28,137 bases of DNA from JAJXWB01 sp047971685 (GCA_047971685.1 JBKDZW010000149.1:1-28137); one strand, 5' to 3'; counted from the first letter of the stretch, positions 1 through 7,712 are shown. Program-made: numbers and translations. Notes: generated by a model not told the origin, from the letters alone.

Positions 1-2718
1 CTCGTCCTCCTCGCCCGCCACCCGCTCGACGGAGACGACCTTCTCGTCCTCAGCCGTATTGAACACGATCACGCCCTGCGCGCCGCGGCCGATGATGCGG
101 ATGCCTTCGACCGGGCAGCGGATGAGCTGGCCGCCGTCGGTGACACGCATGATCTGGTCGGAATCCTCGACCGGGAAGGAGGCGACCAGCGGGCCGTTGC
201 GATCGTTGACCGCCATGGCCGCGATGCCTTTGCCGCCACGCCCGGTGATGCGGTATTCGAAGGACGAGGAGCGCTTGCCGTAGCCGTTCTCGGAGACGGT
301 GAGGATATATTGCTCGGCCGCCGACATTTCAGCGTAGCGCTCCTGCGGCAAGTGCTCGCCGTTGACGCCGTTCGTGGCCTCCTCGCCGACATCCACCTCG
401 CTGTCGCCGGCCGCCTCGCCGTTCACGGCGCGGCTCATCTTGAGATAGGCCGAGCGCTCGTCGCCCGACGCCTCGAAATGGCGCAGGATCGACAGAGAGA
501 TCACGCGATCGCCCTCCTCCAGCGCGACGCCGCGCACGCCCATCGACGTGCGGCCGGTGAAAACGCGCACTTCCGGCACCGCGAAGCGGATGCACTGGCC
601 GCGCGCGCTCGTCAGCAGCACGTCGTCGCCTTCCGTGCAGATCGCCACATCGACGATGGCCTCGCCCTCGTCCAGCTTCATGGCGATCTTGCCGGCGCGA
701 TTGACTTGAGTGAAATCGCTGAGCTTGTTGCGCCTCACGCCGCCGCCGGTCGTGGCGAACATGACGTCGAGCTTCTCCCATTCCTCCTCGCTTTCGGGCA
801 AGGGCATGATTGTCGTGATGCGCTCGTCGGCCTCCAGCGGCAGGATGTTGCGCAGGAACTTGCCCTGCGATTGCGGCGAGGTCAGCGGCAGGCGCCAGAC
901 CTTTTCCTTATAAACCTGCCCGCGCGAGGAAAAGAACAGAATGGGCGTGTGCGTCGACGCGACAAAGAGGCGCGCCACGAAATCCTCCTCGCGCGTCTGC
1001 ATGCCCGAGCGGCCCTTGCCGCCGCGCCGCTGCGCCCGATAGGTGGAGAGCGGCACGCGCTTGATGTAGCCTGCGTGAGAGACGGTGATAACCATGTCCT
1101 CGCGGGCGATGAGGTCTTCGTCGTCCATGTCGCCGACAGCGTCGAGAATGACCGTGCGGCGCGGCGTGGCGTAAGCCTCCCTCACCGCGTTCAACTCGTC
1201 CTTGACGATGCCGAACAGTTTTTCGCGCGAGCGCAATATTTCGAGATATTCGGCGATTTCGGCGGCGAGCTTGTTGAGGGCTTCCGCTATTTCCTCGCGG
1301 CCGAGCGCGGTCAGGCGTTGCAGGCGCAGATCGAGAATGGCGCGCGCCTGCGTTTCCGACAGATGGATATTGCCGTCGGCGTCGAGCGCGTGGCGCGGAT
1401 CGGCGATCAACGCCACCAGCGGCGCCATGTCCTTGGCGGGCCAGGCCCTGTTCATCAGCGCCTCTCGCGCCGCTGCGGCGTCCGGCGAGGTGCGGATGAG
1501 GCGGATGACCTCGTCGATATTGGCGACGGCGATGGCAAGACCGACCTGCACATGGGCGCTGTCGCGCGCCTTGCCGAGACGATGTTTCGTGCGGCGGGTG
1601 ACGACTTCTTCGCGGAAATCGACGAAAGCGCGCAGCACGTCCTTCAGCCGCAGCATTTCCGGCTTGCCGCCGTTCAGCGCGATCATGTTCACGCCGAAAG
1701 ACGATTGCATCGCGGTAAAGCGATAGAGCTGGTTCAGAACGACGTCGGGAAAGGCCTCGCGCTTCAGTTCGATCACGATACGCATGCCGTCGCGGTCGCT
1801 CTCGTCGCGCAGATCGGAAATGCCCTCGACCTTCTTTTCGCGCACGAGTTCGGCGATGCGCTCGACCAGCGTCGCCTTGTTCACCTGATAGGGGATTTCG
1901 GTGACGATCAGCGCGGACCTGTTGTTGCGCATCTCCTCCACATCGACCTTGGCGCGCATCAATATGGAGCCGCGCCCGGTCGTATAGGCGGATTTTACGC
2001 CGGCGCGGCCGACAATCGCGCCGCCCGTCGGAAAGTCGGGTCCGGGCACGATCTCGATCAGCGCCTCGTCCGACATGTCCGGGCGGTCGATCAGCGCGAT
2101 CGAAGCGTCGATGACCTCGCCGAGATTGTGCGGGGGGATGTTGGTGGCCATGCCGACCGCAATGCCGCCGGCGCCATTGACGAGAAGATTGGGAAAGCGG
2201 GCGGGCAGAACGACGGGCTCATGCTCCTTGCCGTCGTAGTTCGGCTGGAAATCGACCGTGCCCTCGTCGATATTCTCCAGCAGCGCGAGCGCGGGGCGCG
2301 CGAGACGGGACTCGGTGTAGCGCATGGCCGCAGGCGGGTCGCCGTCGACCGACCCGAAATTGCCCTGCCCGTCGATCAGCGGCAGACGCATCGAGAAGGG
2401 CTGCGCCATGCGCACCAGCGCGTCATAGATCGCAGCGTCGCCATGGGGGTGATATTTACCCATGACATCGCCGACGATGCGCGCGGATTTCACATAGGGC
2501 TTGTCGGGCGTGTGGCCGTTCTCGTGCATCGAGAACATGATGCGCCGGTGCACCGGCTTGAGACCGTCGCGTACGTCGGGCAGAGCGCGGCTCACGATCA
2601 CGCTCATGGCGTAATCGAGATAGGAGCGCTTCATCTCGTCGACGATGGAAACAGGCTTGATGTCGGACGGCGGCGGCGCGCCTGCGTCCTTATGTTCGTC
2701 GTTGTCGGCCAAGTCCAA
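1..2718 (-). CDS. gyrA: DNA gyrase subunit A (3' end cut by window start)
   Basis: GyrA is the breakage-reunion subunit of the type II topoisomerase that introduces negative supercoils. 906 codons lie in the window and only a short acidic tail seems missing, since the visible end reads GRGAQGVIVFNTAEDEKVVS. The catalytic tyrosine is Tyr134 in AAMRYTE (codon 2319-2317; E. coli Tyr122). The quinolone region reads HPHGDAAIYD with Ala95 at the E. coli Ser83 position and Asp99 at the Asp87 position. The GyrA box QRRGGKG (1012-1032, from residue 563) separates it from ParC. No ATG fits the N-terminus. Two in-frame TTG codons do (2718 and 2712), and I chose the upstream one. Neither has a clear Shine-Dalgarno, so the start is uncertain by a few residues. 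It follows the TfoX-like gene on the same strand with a 146-nt gap. Confidence 0.96.
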   Translation of the reverse strand, partial: MDLADNDEHKDAGAPPPSDIKPVSIVDEMKRSYLDYAMSVIVSRALPDVRDGLKPVHRRIMFSMHENGHTPDKPYVKSARIVGDVMGKYHPHGDAAIYDALVRMAQPFSMRLPLIDGQGNFGSVDGDPPAAMRYTESRLARPALALLENIDEGTVDFQPNYDGKEHEPVVLPARFPNLLVNGAGGIAVGMATNIPPHNLGEVIDASIALIDRPDMSDEALIEIVPGPDFPTGGAIVGRAGVKSAYTTGRGSILMRAKVDVEEMRNNRSALIVTEIPYQVNKATLVERIAELVREKKVEGISDLRDESDRDGMRIVIELKREAFPDVVLNQLYRFTAMQSSFGVNMIALNGGKPEMLRLKDVLRAFVDFREEVVTRRTKHRLGKARDSAHVQVGLAIAVANIDEVIRLIRTSPDAAAAREALMNRAWPAKDMAPLVALIADPRHALDADGNIHLSETQARAILDLRLQRLTALGREEIAEALNKLAAEIAEYLEILRSREKLFGIVKDELNAVREAYATPRRTVILDAVGDMDDEDLIAREDMVITVSHAGYIKRVPLSTYRAQRRGGKGRSGMQTREEDFVARLFVASTHTPILFFSSRGQVYKEKVWRLPLTSPQSQGKFLRNILPLEADERITTIMPLPESEEEWEKLDVMFATTGGGVRRNKLSDFTQVNRAGKIAMKLDEGEAIVDVAICTEGDDVLLTSARGQCIRFAVPEVRVFTGRTSMGVRGVALEEGDRVISLSILRHFEASGDERSAYLKMSRAVNGEAAGDSEVDVGEEATNGVNGEHLPQERYAEMSAAEQYILTVSENGYGKRSSSFEYRITGRGGKGIAAMAVNDRNGPLVASFPVEDSDQIMRVTDGGQLIRCPVEGIRIIGRGAQGVIVFNTAEDEKVVSVERVAGEEDE

Positions 2719-2731
2719 GGCTTTCGGGGAG

Positions 2732-2776
2732 GGACGCGGAGCGCCCGGGTATGGGGAGGCGCGGAACGCCCGGGAA
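2732..2776. repeat. Two imperfect 20-bp direct repeats in the gyrA leader
   Basis: Copies at 2732-2751 and 2757-2776 share CGCGGA and CGCCCGGG blocks, with about 16 of 20 positions identical and a 25-bp period. They lie directly upstream of the gyrA TTG start, so on the gyrA strand they would be in the 5' leader or core promoter. The function is unknown. They could be a regulator site or a remnant of a GC-rich intergenic repeat. Confidence 0.5.
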
Positions 2777-2840
2777 TCACAGGGCGCAGTTTAGCCGATT
2801 CAGACCGCGAAAGCTAATTGCGCCGACCGCGCATCAATTA

Positions 2841-2859
2841 TGATTTATAAATTAAATCA
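2841..2859. promoter_or_regulatory. AT-rich perfect inverted repeat between tfoX-like gene and gyrA
   Basis: TGATTTA, a 5-nt centre TAAAT, then TAAATCA form a perfect 7+5+7 palindrome in a stretch (2836-2867) that is far more AT-rich than its surroundings. It begins a few bases after the TfoX-like stop codon and about 125 bp before gyrA. It could be a weak terminator hairpin for the upstream gene, an operator, or part of the gyrA promoter region. Confidence 0.4.
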
Positions 2860-2864
2860 ATTAC

Positions 2865-3287
2865 TTATTCTGATTGCGACTTGCGAAATGAGGCTTTGCG
2901 CTTTCCGGCCGGCAATTTGGCTTGGCCGAGGCGGCCGGCTTTGGCCTTGGTTTTGGCTTTGTCGGCGGCTGTGCGACGCGCGGCTTCGAGCGCCGGGCGG
3001 CACCAGCGCTTCAATTCATCTTCATCGTCGAGCGCTGCATCGGGCAGCCTCCAGAAAGCATTGATGGTGACGATCCTGCCGCCCGATTTCTCATATTGAA
3101 ACGGACGCGACCCCGCCGCCTTCAGCGCTTCGCGCTCTGCTTCGCGGTCCGTCTTGATCCAGATATCGCCCATTACGCACAGCGCGAAGCAGGCGTCGCC
3201 GACATAAGCGCCATGGCCGGAGAACATGCGTCTTGCGCGCACACGGGCAAAGGGGGCGAAGAAATCTTCGACGGAGACCGTGTCCAT
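2865..3287 (-). CDS. TfoX/Sxy N-terminal domain protein
   Basis: The protein has 140 residues. Residues 1-105 match the TfoX N-terminal fold: MDTVSVEDFFAPF, RRMFSGHGAYVGD (about 19-31), then DIWIKTD and PFQYE blocks with a W-rich RIVTINAFWRLPD strand. The TfoX C-terminal domain is absent. A lysine/arginine-rich, low-complexity tail of about 35 residues follows, which might bind nucleic acid. In gammaproteobacteria Sxy/TfoX regulates competence genes. Stand-alone N-terminal-domain proteins in alphaproteobacteria are common and their role is unknown. An upstream in-frame start exists, but it would run into sufA and add a basic non-conserved stretch. I chose the ATG at 3287, where TfoX homology begins. 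It lies 55 nt after sufA on the same strand, so read-through from suf is possible. Confidence 0.8.
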   Translation of the reverse strand: MDTVSVEDFFAPFARVRARRMFSGHGAYVGDACFALCVMGDIWIKTDREAEREALKAAGSRPFQYEKSGGRIVTINAFWRLPDAALDDEDELKRWCRPALEAARRTAADKAKTKAKAGRLGQAKLPAGKRKASFRKSQSE

Positions 3288-3310
3288 CCATATTCCCGCA
3301 AATCCCGCAC

Positions 3311-3333
3311 GCCATTGCCGCGAAAGCGGTGGC
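3311..3333. repeat. Hairpin with GAAA loop between sufA and tfoX-like gene
   Basis: GCCA, a TTG bulge, CCGC, GAAA, GCGG and TGGC form a bulged stem of eight base pairs closed by GAAA. There is no T-run on either side, so it is not a canonical intrinsic terminator. Its wording resembles the degenerate palindromic intergenic elements common in alphaproteobacteria. It might stabilise or separate the sufA message. Confidence 0.4.
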
Positions 3334-3342
3334 GATCCCGCA

Positions 3343-3729
3343 TCAGGCGCCGGCGCCCTCGCCTTCCGCAAGCGTCGCCGGCGTGATCGCCACGCTTTCG
3401 CCGCAACCGCAGGCCGACGTCTGGTTGGGATTGTTGAAGACAAAGCCCGAGGACAGTTTCGTCGTCTGGAAATCCATCTGGGTTCCGAGCAGGAACAGGA
3501 CGGCCTTGGGATCGACCAGCACGCGCACGCCCCTGTCCTCCACCACCTCGTCGCCGGGGGCGGCGGCCTCGGCCATTTCCATCGTGTAGGACATGCCGGC
3601 GCAGCCGCCGTTCTTCACGCCCACGCGCAGGCCAAACAGCGGCCTGTCGGAATTGGCGACAATTTCCTTCACGCGGGAGGCTGCGGCCTCGGTCAGCGAA
3701 ATCACATTCATTTTCGGGCGAGCGCCCAT
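3343..3729 (-). CDS. sufA: A-type Fe-S carrier protein (HesB/IscA family)
   Basis: This is an A-type iron-sulfur carrier of 128 residues that accepts clusters from the SufBCD scaffold and passes them to apo-proteins. The three ligand cysteines are present: Cys43 in GGCAGMSY, and Cys107 and Cys109 in SACGCGES. The fold core runs from about residue 8 to 117 and ends in a short Ala/Gly/Glu tail. A strong Shine-Dalgarno (AAGGAGGAGAAG) directly precedes the ATG at 3729. A second Met at residue 7 is a weaker alternative. It is the last recognisable suf gene, separated from sufT by 118 nt, so it may have extra regulation of its own. A CAGGG/CCCTG hairpin (3742-3758) sits just before the ribosome binding site. 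It could be named erpA/iscA-like, but the context favours sufA. Confidence 0.93.
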   Translation of the reverse strand: MGARPKMNVISLTEAAASRVKEIVANSDRPLFGLRVGVKNGGCAGMSYTMEMAEAAAPGDEVVEDRGVRVLVDPKAVLFLLGTQMDFQTTKLSSGFVFNNPNQTSACGCGESVAITPATLAEGEGAGA

Positions 3730-3822
3730 CTTCTCCTCCTTCAGGGTTCAAGGCCCTGCGATCGAAGCCATCCCTAATAGAGGCGCGCACGCCGCAACCG
3801 TCGAGGTTTCAGCGAAAGCCCG

Positions 3823-3880
3823 CATGTCCGGCGCGACGCGCGCTTCTTCACCACATGTCCAGCGCGACGCGCGCTTCTTC
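3823..3880. repeat. 27-bp tandem duplication straddling the sufT stop codon
   Basis: Copies at 3823-3849 and 3854-3880 differ at one base (G versus A at 3830/3861) with a 31-bp period. The 3854-3880 copy encodes the last residues of SufT (EEARVALDM). The other copy lies beyond the stop codon at 3850-3848. The sufT-internal copy is also bounded by an inverted repeat, CATGTCC (3854-3860) with GGACATG (3881-3887). The near-identity suggests a recent slippage or duplication event. Confidence 0.8.
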
Positions 3881-4231
3881 GGACATGCGGCTTTGATCCC
3901 ACGGCGGATCGAAGACCATATTGACCTTGGCGCCGGCGACGCCCGGCACGATGGAGACCGCGTTTTCGACCCAGACCGGCATTTCGCCGGCCACGGGGCA
4001 GCCCGGCGCCGTCAGGGTCATGTCGATATTGACGAAACAGCTTTCGTCGACCTCGACGCGATAGATGAGGCCGAGTTCGTAGATGTCGGCAGGAATCTCA
4101 GGATCGTAGACGGTCTTGAGCGCGGTGATAATGTCATCGGTCAACCGGTCGTATTGTTCTGCGGTGAGTTCGCTCGACAATTCCATCGCCGGCTTGTTCG
4201 GCGCGAACGGCGGTTCCTCGATCTCGGCCAT
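3848..4231 (-). CDS. sufT: SUF system Fe-S assembly protein SufT (MIP18/DUF59 family)
   Basis: The protein has 127 residues. The MIP18/DUF59 domain spans about 24-115, with DPEIPADIYELGLIY (43-57), a conserved cysteine in TLTAPGCPVAGEMP (Cys78) and FDPPWDQSRMS near the end. SufT proteins aid Fe-S cluster maturation, mostly under high Fe-S demand, and the exact chemistry is unsettled. The ATG at 4231 follows the sufS stop by 11 nt and has a GGAAG Shine-Dalgarno. The longer in-frame reading upstream overlaps sufS and is not conserved. The last nine codons are duplicated just downstream of the stop, so the C-terminal MSEEARVALDMW may have shifted recently in this lineage. Confidence 0.92.
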   Translation of the reverse strand: MAEIEEPPFAPNKPAMELSSELTAEQYDRLTDDIITALKTVYDPEIPADIYELGLIYRVEVDESCFVNIDMTLTAPGCPVAGEMPVWVENAVSIVPGVAGAKVNMVFDPPWDQSRMSEEARVALDMW

Positions 4232-4242
4232 AGCTTCCAGCC

Positions 4243-5487
4243 TCACGAAAACAGGGTTTCGGCCCGCATCAGGGCCGTGGCCAGGGCGTCGATTTCCTCG
4301 CGCGTATTGTAAAGCGCGAAGGAGGCCCGGCAGGTCGAGGTCACGCCGAAGCGCTCGAGCAGCGGCATGGCGCAATGAGTGCCTGCGCGCACCGCCACGC
4401 CCGCCCGGTCGATAACGGTGGCGACGTCGTGGGCGTGCGCGCCCTTCATCTCGAAGGAGACGATCGGTCCCTTGTCCGCGGCCCGCCCGATGATGCGCAG
4501 CGAATTGATCTGCGACAGGCGCTCCATCGCGTAGGCCGTGAGATCGGCCTCGTGCGTACGGATGGCGGCGCGCCCGACCGTCTCCATATAATCGAACGCA
4601 GCGCCAAGGCCGATCGCCTGAACGATGGGCGGCGTGCCCGCCTCGAAGCGGTGCGGAGGCGCATTATAGGTCACGCGGTCGCGGGTCACGACCTCGATCA
4701 TCTCGCCGCCGCCGTTGAAGGGCGGCAGATTTTCGAGCCATTTCTTCTTGCCGTACAGCACGCCTACGCCGGTTGGCCCGTAAACCTTGTGCCCGGTCAG
4801 AATATAGAAATCCGCATCGAGCGTGCGCACATCGGCATCGAGATGGACCGCGCCTTGCGAGCCGTCGACCAGAACCGGCACGCCATGGGCGTGCGCGATT
4901 TTCACGATCTCGGCAATCGGCGTCGGCGCGCCAAGCACGTTCGACATATGCGTGATCGCGACGATCCTGGTCTTGCTGGAGATCTGCTTTTCAAAGGCCG
5001 CCAGATCGATATGGCCGTCGTCGTCGATCTCGATCCATTTCAGCACGGCGCCTTTGCGTTCCTTAAGAAAATGCCAGGGCACGATGTTGGAATGATGCTC
5101 CATGACCGAGAGCAGGATTTCGTCGCCCTCCCCTATATGGGCGAGCCCGAAGGACGAGGCCACGAGATTGATCGCCTCGGTGGCGGAGCGCGTAAAGACG
5201 ATTTCGTCCGCCGATTCCGCATTCAGAAAGCGCCGTGCGCTTGCGCGTGCGGCCTCGAAAGCGTCGGTTGCGGCATTGGCGAGATAATGCAGGCCGCGAT
5301 GCACGTTTGCATATTCGTGCTCATAAGCGTGCGTGATGCGCTCGATCACCTGTCTCGGTTTTTGCGCGGACGCCGCATTGTCGAGATAAACGAGCTTCTT
5401 GCCGTAAGGCTTTTCCGTGAGAATCGGAAAATCCGCGCGCAATTTCCCGACATCGTAAGGCGCGGCGGTTTTTGGCGTTGCGTTCAT
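4243..5487 (-). CDS. sufS: Cysteine desulfurase SufS (group II)
   Basis: SufS is a PLP enzyme that takes sulfur from cysteine as an enzyme-bound persulfide for Fe-S cluster building. It has 414 residues, the usual length. PLP binds Lys234 in TGHKVYGPTG. The active-site loop is RAGTHCAMPL with Cys372, the group II arrangement, although most SufS proteins read RAGHHCAQPL. His131 lies in MEHHSN and Asp208 in LVDGSQ. The ATG at 5487 overlaps the sufD stop as ATGA (5487-5484), so translation is coupled to sufD. Longer upstream readings run into sufD and are rejected. A SufE or SufU partner normally activates this class, and neither is in the window. Confidence 0.97.
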   Translation of the reverse strand: MNATPKTAAPYDVGKLRADFPILTEKPYGKKLVYLDNAASAQKPRQVIERITHAYEHEYANVHRGLHYLANAATDAFEAARASARRFLNAESADEIVFTRSATEAINLVASSFGLAHIGEGDEILLSVMEHHSNIVPWHFLKERKGAVLKWIEIDDDGHIDLAAFEKQISSKTRIVAITHMSNVLGAPTPIAEIVKIAHAHGVPVLVDGSQGAVHLDADVRTLDADFYILTGHKVYGPTGVGVLYGKKKWLENLPPFNGGGEMIEVVTRDRVTYNAPPHRFEAGTPPIVQAIGLGAAFDYMETVGRAAIRTHEADLTAYAMERLSQINSLRIIGRAADKGPIVSFEMKGAHAHDVATVIDRAGVAVRAGTHCAMPLLERFGVTSTCRASFALYNTREEIDALATALMRAETLFS

Positions 5488-6815
5488 CGGCCGCTCCTGT
5501 CGGCAAGCCAGCCTGCGGCCACCTTGGCGAAGCGCGCGCGCACCGTCTCGTCGGCGACGAGATCGAGCGCCTCGTTGGCGAAGGCCTCGAGCAGCAGAGC
5601 CTCTGCCTCGGCGCGCGAAAGGCCGCGCGTTTGCAGATAGAATATCTGGTTGTCGTCGAGCTGGCCGACGGTCGCGCCATGGCCGCACACGACATCGTCG
5701 GCGAAGATTTCGAGTTCCGGCTTGTTATTCATGCTGGCGTTTTCGCCCAGCACAAGCGCCTGGCTCTTCATCGCGCCGTCGGTTTTCTGCGCATGCTGGC
5801 GCACCACGACCTTGCCTTGAAACACGCCGGTCGCCTCGCCATCGAGAATGTGCCGGTAGAATTCCCGGCTGACGCAATCGGGCACGGCGTGATCGACGAC
5901 AATCGTCGTATCGGCATGTTCCTTGCCGCGCAGCAATGCGAGGCCGCCGAGCGACAATCGGGAATGTCCGCCCTCCAGCCGCGCGAAAATCTGACGGCGC
6001 ACGAGGCCCGCGCAGGGCGTGAGGCAGAAGCCGTTGAAACGCGCGTTTGCGCCCATGACCACGAACAGGCTGTGCAGCGCGATGGCGCCGGCCTCCTGCC
6101 GGTGGACCTGTGCGGCGTAATCGACCTGCGCGCCATCGCCCACCACGATTGTGAGCCCCTCGTTGGCCTGCGTCGCATCGACGGCGCACACCGCCGTCGC
6201 TTCCTCGAGCATGACGGAAGCACCGGCGCCGACGATGAGCAGCGAACGCGCAAATACGGCCTGCGCAACCCCGCCGGACATGAGGTTGAGGATGGCGAGC
6301 GGGCGTTCGACCTTCACGCCGGGGGCGATGCGGATGACGACGCCGTCCTGCATCAGCGCCGTATTGAGCGCGACGACGGGATCCTCGCCGCCGGGGCTGG
6401 CCTTGAGCGCATCGAGCACATCCGCATCGCCTGCGCCAAGCGCTGCGGCGAGCGAGACAATGCTCACGCCGTCCGGGAGCGCGTCCGCCGAGGACAGTTC
6501 CGCATTATATGCGCCATCGAAAACGACGAAACGACAGGCGTCGGTCTGCGCGACCGTCTTTTCCAGATATTCTTGCGCAATCGGCAGCGCGGCCGGTTCA
6601 GGCGTCTGGACGGGCGCGGCCGTGCGCATGGCGCCGCGCAGGTCCGTGTAATGCCAGGCTTCGATGCGGCGATTGGGCAGGCCTGTTTCGGCGAAACGGC
6701 GCATCGAGACTGCGCGCAGATCGACCGCGCCGACGAGTTCCCGGTCGCGTTGCTCGAAAAGATCGATCAGCGCGCTTTCGGCTTCCGTGCGCTGGCGGGC
6801 GGGCGGTCCGTTCAT
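5484..6815 (-). CDS. sufD: Fe-S cluster assembly protein SufD
   Basis: SufD is a beta-helix scaffold subunit that pairs with SufB in the SufBC2D complex. It has 443 residues. An N-terminal helical part (about 1-90, with NRRIEAWHYTDLR) leads into the beta-helix. The SufB/SufD signature FADDVVCGHGATVGQLD holds Cys377 and His379, which correspond to the conserved Cys358/His360 of E. coli SufD. The C-terminal helical part runs to DRSGR. The ATG at 6815 overlaps the sufC stop as ATGA, and its own Shine-Dalgarno is weak, consistent with coupling. The other end overlaps sufS the same way. SufD is the least conserved subunit, but context and signature leave little doubt. Confidence 0.95.
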   Translation of the reverse strand: MNGPPARQRTEAESALIDLFEQRDRELVGAVDLRAVSMRRFAETGLPNRRIEAWHYTDLRGAMRTAAPVQTPEPAALPIAQEYLEKTVAQTDACRFVVFDGAYNAELSSADALPDGVSIVSLAAALGAGDADVLDALKASPGGEDPVVALNTALMQDGVVIRIAPGVKVERPLAILNLMSGGVAQAVFARSLLIVGAGASVMLEEATAVCAVDATQANEGLTIVVGDGAQVDYAAQVHRQEAGAIALHSLFVVMGANARFNGFCLTPCAGLVRRQIFARLEGGHSRLSLGGLALLRGKEHADTTIVVDHAVPDCVSREFYRHILDGEATGVFQGKVVVRQHAQKTDGAMKSQALVLGENASMNNKPELEIFADDVVCGHGATVGQLDDNQIFYLQTRGLSRAEAEALLLEAFANEALDLVADETVRARFAKVAAGWLADRSGR

Positions 6816-7561
6816 GCCGCTTCGCCCGTGAAGGCGGCATAGCCGGATTTTTCGAGTTCGAGCGCAAGCTCCGGTCCGCCGGTATGCACGATTTTTCCCC
6901 TGGCCATCACATGCACCGTGTCCGGCTTTATGTAATCGAGCAGGCGCTGGTAATGCGTGATGACAAGGAAGGAACGATCCCTGGCGCGCAGCGCGTTGAC
7001 GCCATCTGCGACAATGCGCAGCGCGTCGATGTCGAGACCGGAATCGGTCTCGTCCAGAATGCCGATGCGTGGCTCCAGCAGCGCCATCTGCAAGATTTCC
7101 ATGCGCTTCTTTTCGCCGCCGGAAAAGCCGACATTGAGCGGACGCTTGAGCATGTCCTGCGCGACGCCGAGATTTTTGGCGGCCTCGCGGACGCGGCGCA
7201 TGAAATCCGGCGTCTGCAATTCGCCGAGGCCCTTTGCGCGGGATTGCGCGTTGAGCGCTGCCTTCAGGAAGGTCATGGTGGCGACGCCGGGGATTTCGAG
7301 CGGATATTGGAAGGCCAGAAACACGCCGGCATTGGCGCGCCCGGTCGCGTCCATCTCCAGAATGTTCTCGCCGTCGAGCAGCACTTCGCCCTGCGTCACG
7401 TCATAACCCTCGCGGCCGGCGACGACATAGGACAGCGTCGACTTGCCCGTGCCGTTCGGCCCCATGATGGCGGCGACCTCGCCGTCCTTCACGGTGAGGT
7501 CGAGGCCATCGAGAATCTTGCGGTCGCCGACGGAAACGTGGAGGTTTTTGACTTCGAGCAT
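6812..7561 (-). CDS. sufC: Fe-S cluster assembly ATPase SufC
   Basis: SufC is an ABC-type ATPase, soluble rather than a transporter, whose ATP-driven dimerisation reshapes SufB-SufD during cluster assembly. It has 249 residues. Walker A is GPNGTGKST (34-42), the Q-loop is AFQYP (about 83-87), the ABC signature is FSGGEKKR (146-153), and Walker B with the D-loop is LDETDSGLD (169-177), the wording typical of SufC. His206 or a nearby residue in ITHYQR is the switch histidine. The start at 7561 (MLEVKNLHVS) matches the family start. The longer upstream reading comes from the sufB-sufC spacer. Only a weak GGA lies before it. It overlaps sufD by four bases. Confidence 0.97.
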   Translation of the reverse strand: MLEVKNLHVSVGDRKILDGLDLTVKDGEVAAIMGPNGTGKSTLSYVVAGREGYDVTQGEVLLDGENILEMDATGRANAGVFLAFQYPLEIPGVATMTFLKAALNAQSRAKGLGELQTPDFMRRVREAAKNLGVAQDMLKRPLNVGFSGGEKKRMEILQMALLEPRIGILDETDSGLDIDALRIVADGVNALRARDRSFLVITHYQRLLDYIKPDTVHVMARGKIVHTGGPELALELEKSGYAAFTGEAA

Positions 7562-7712
7562 TTCTAAAATCCGTTTCAGACGTATCGTGGCGCCTGCACC
7601 CTCGCCAGCGAGGGACAAAGCGACGAAACAATCCATCCCTACATCGGGGGACGGGCTGCTTCGCTTTCACGCCAAGCCGGCTTCCGCCGGGCTTGCAAGG
7701 GCGAATCCGCGC
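7562..7712. repeat. 151-bp sufB-sufC spacer with palindromic, repeat-like sequence
   Basis: This is the only sizeable gap inside sufBCDST. It contains a perfect inverted repeat, CCCTCGC-CA-GCGAGGG (7599-7614), and a GC-rich palindrome around CGGCTTCCGCCG (7679-7690). Read on the minus strand it includes GATGGATTGTTTCGTCGC, which resembles widespread degenerate intergenic repeats of alphaproteobacteria. It may be an inserted REP-like element that alters sufB to sufCD stoichiometry. I see no gene in it. Confidence 0.4.

Noticed and set aside
310..2817. An 835-codon plus-strand open frame opposite gyrA
   Set aside because: It is antisense to an unmistakable gyrA. Its translation is rich in His, Asp, Arg and Ala without domains, the usual shadow of high-GC codon bias.
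3848..4375. Longer SufT reading from 4375
   Set aside because: The first 48 codons overlap sufS out of frame and show no conservation. The ATG at 4231 has a Shine-Dalgarno and matches the family start.
4375..5640. A 421-codon plus-strand frame opposite sufS
   Set aside because: It is the antisense of a fully motif-supported sufS. Similar long shadows lie opposite sufB (7443-8810) and sufD (5472-6842).
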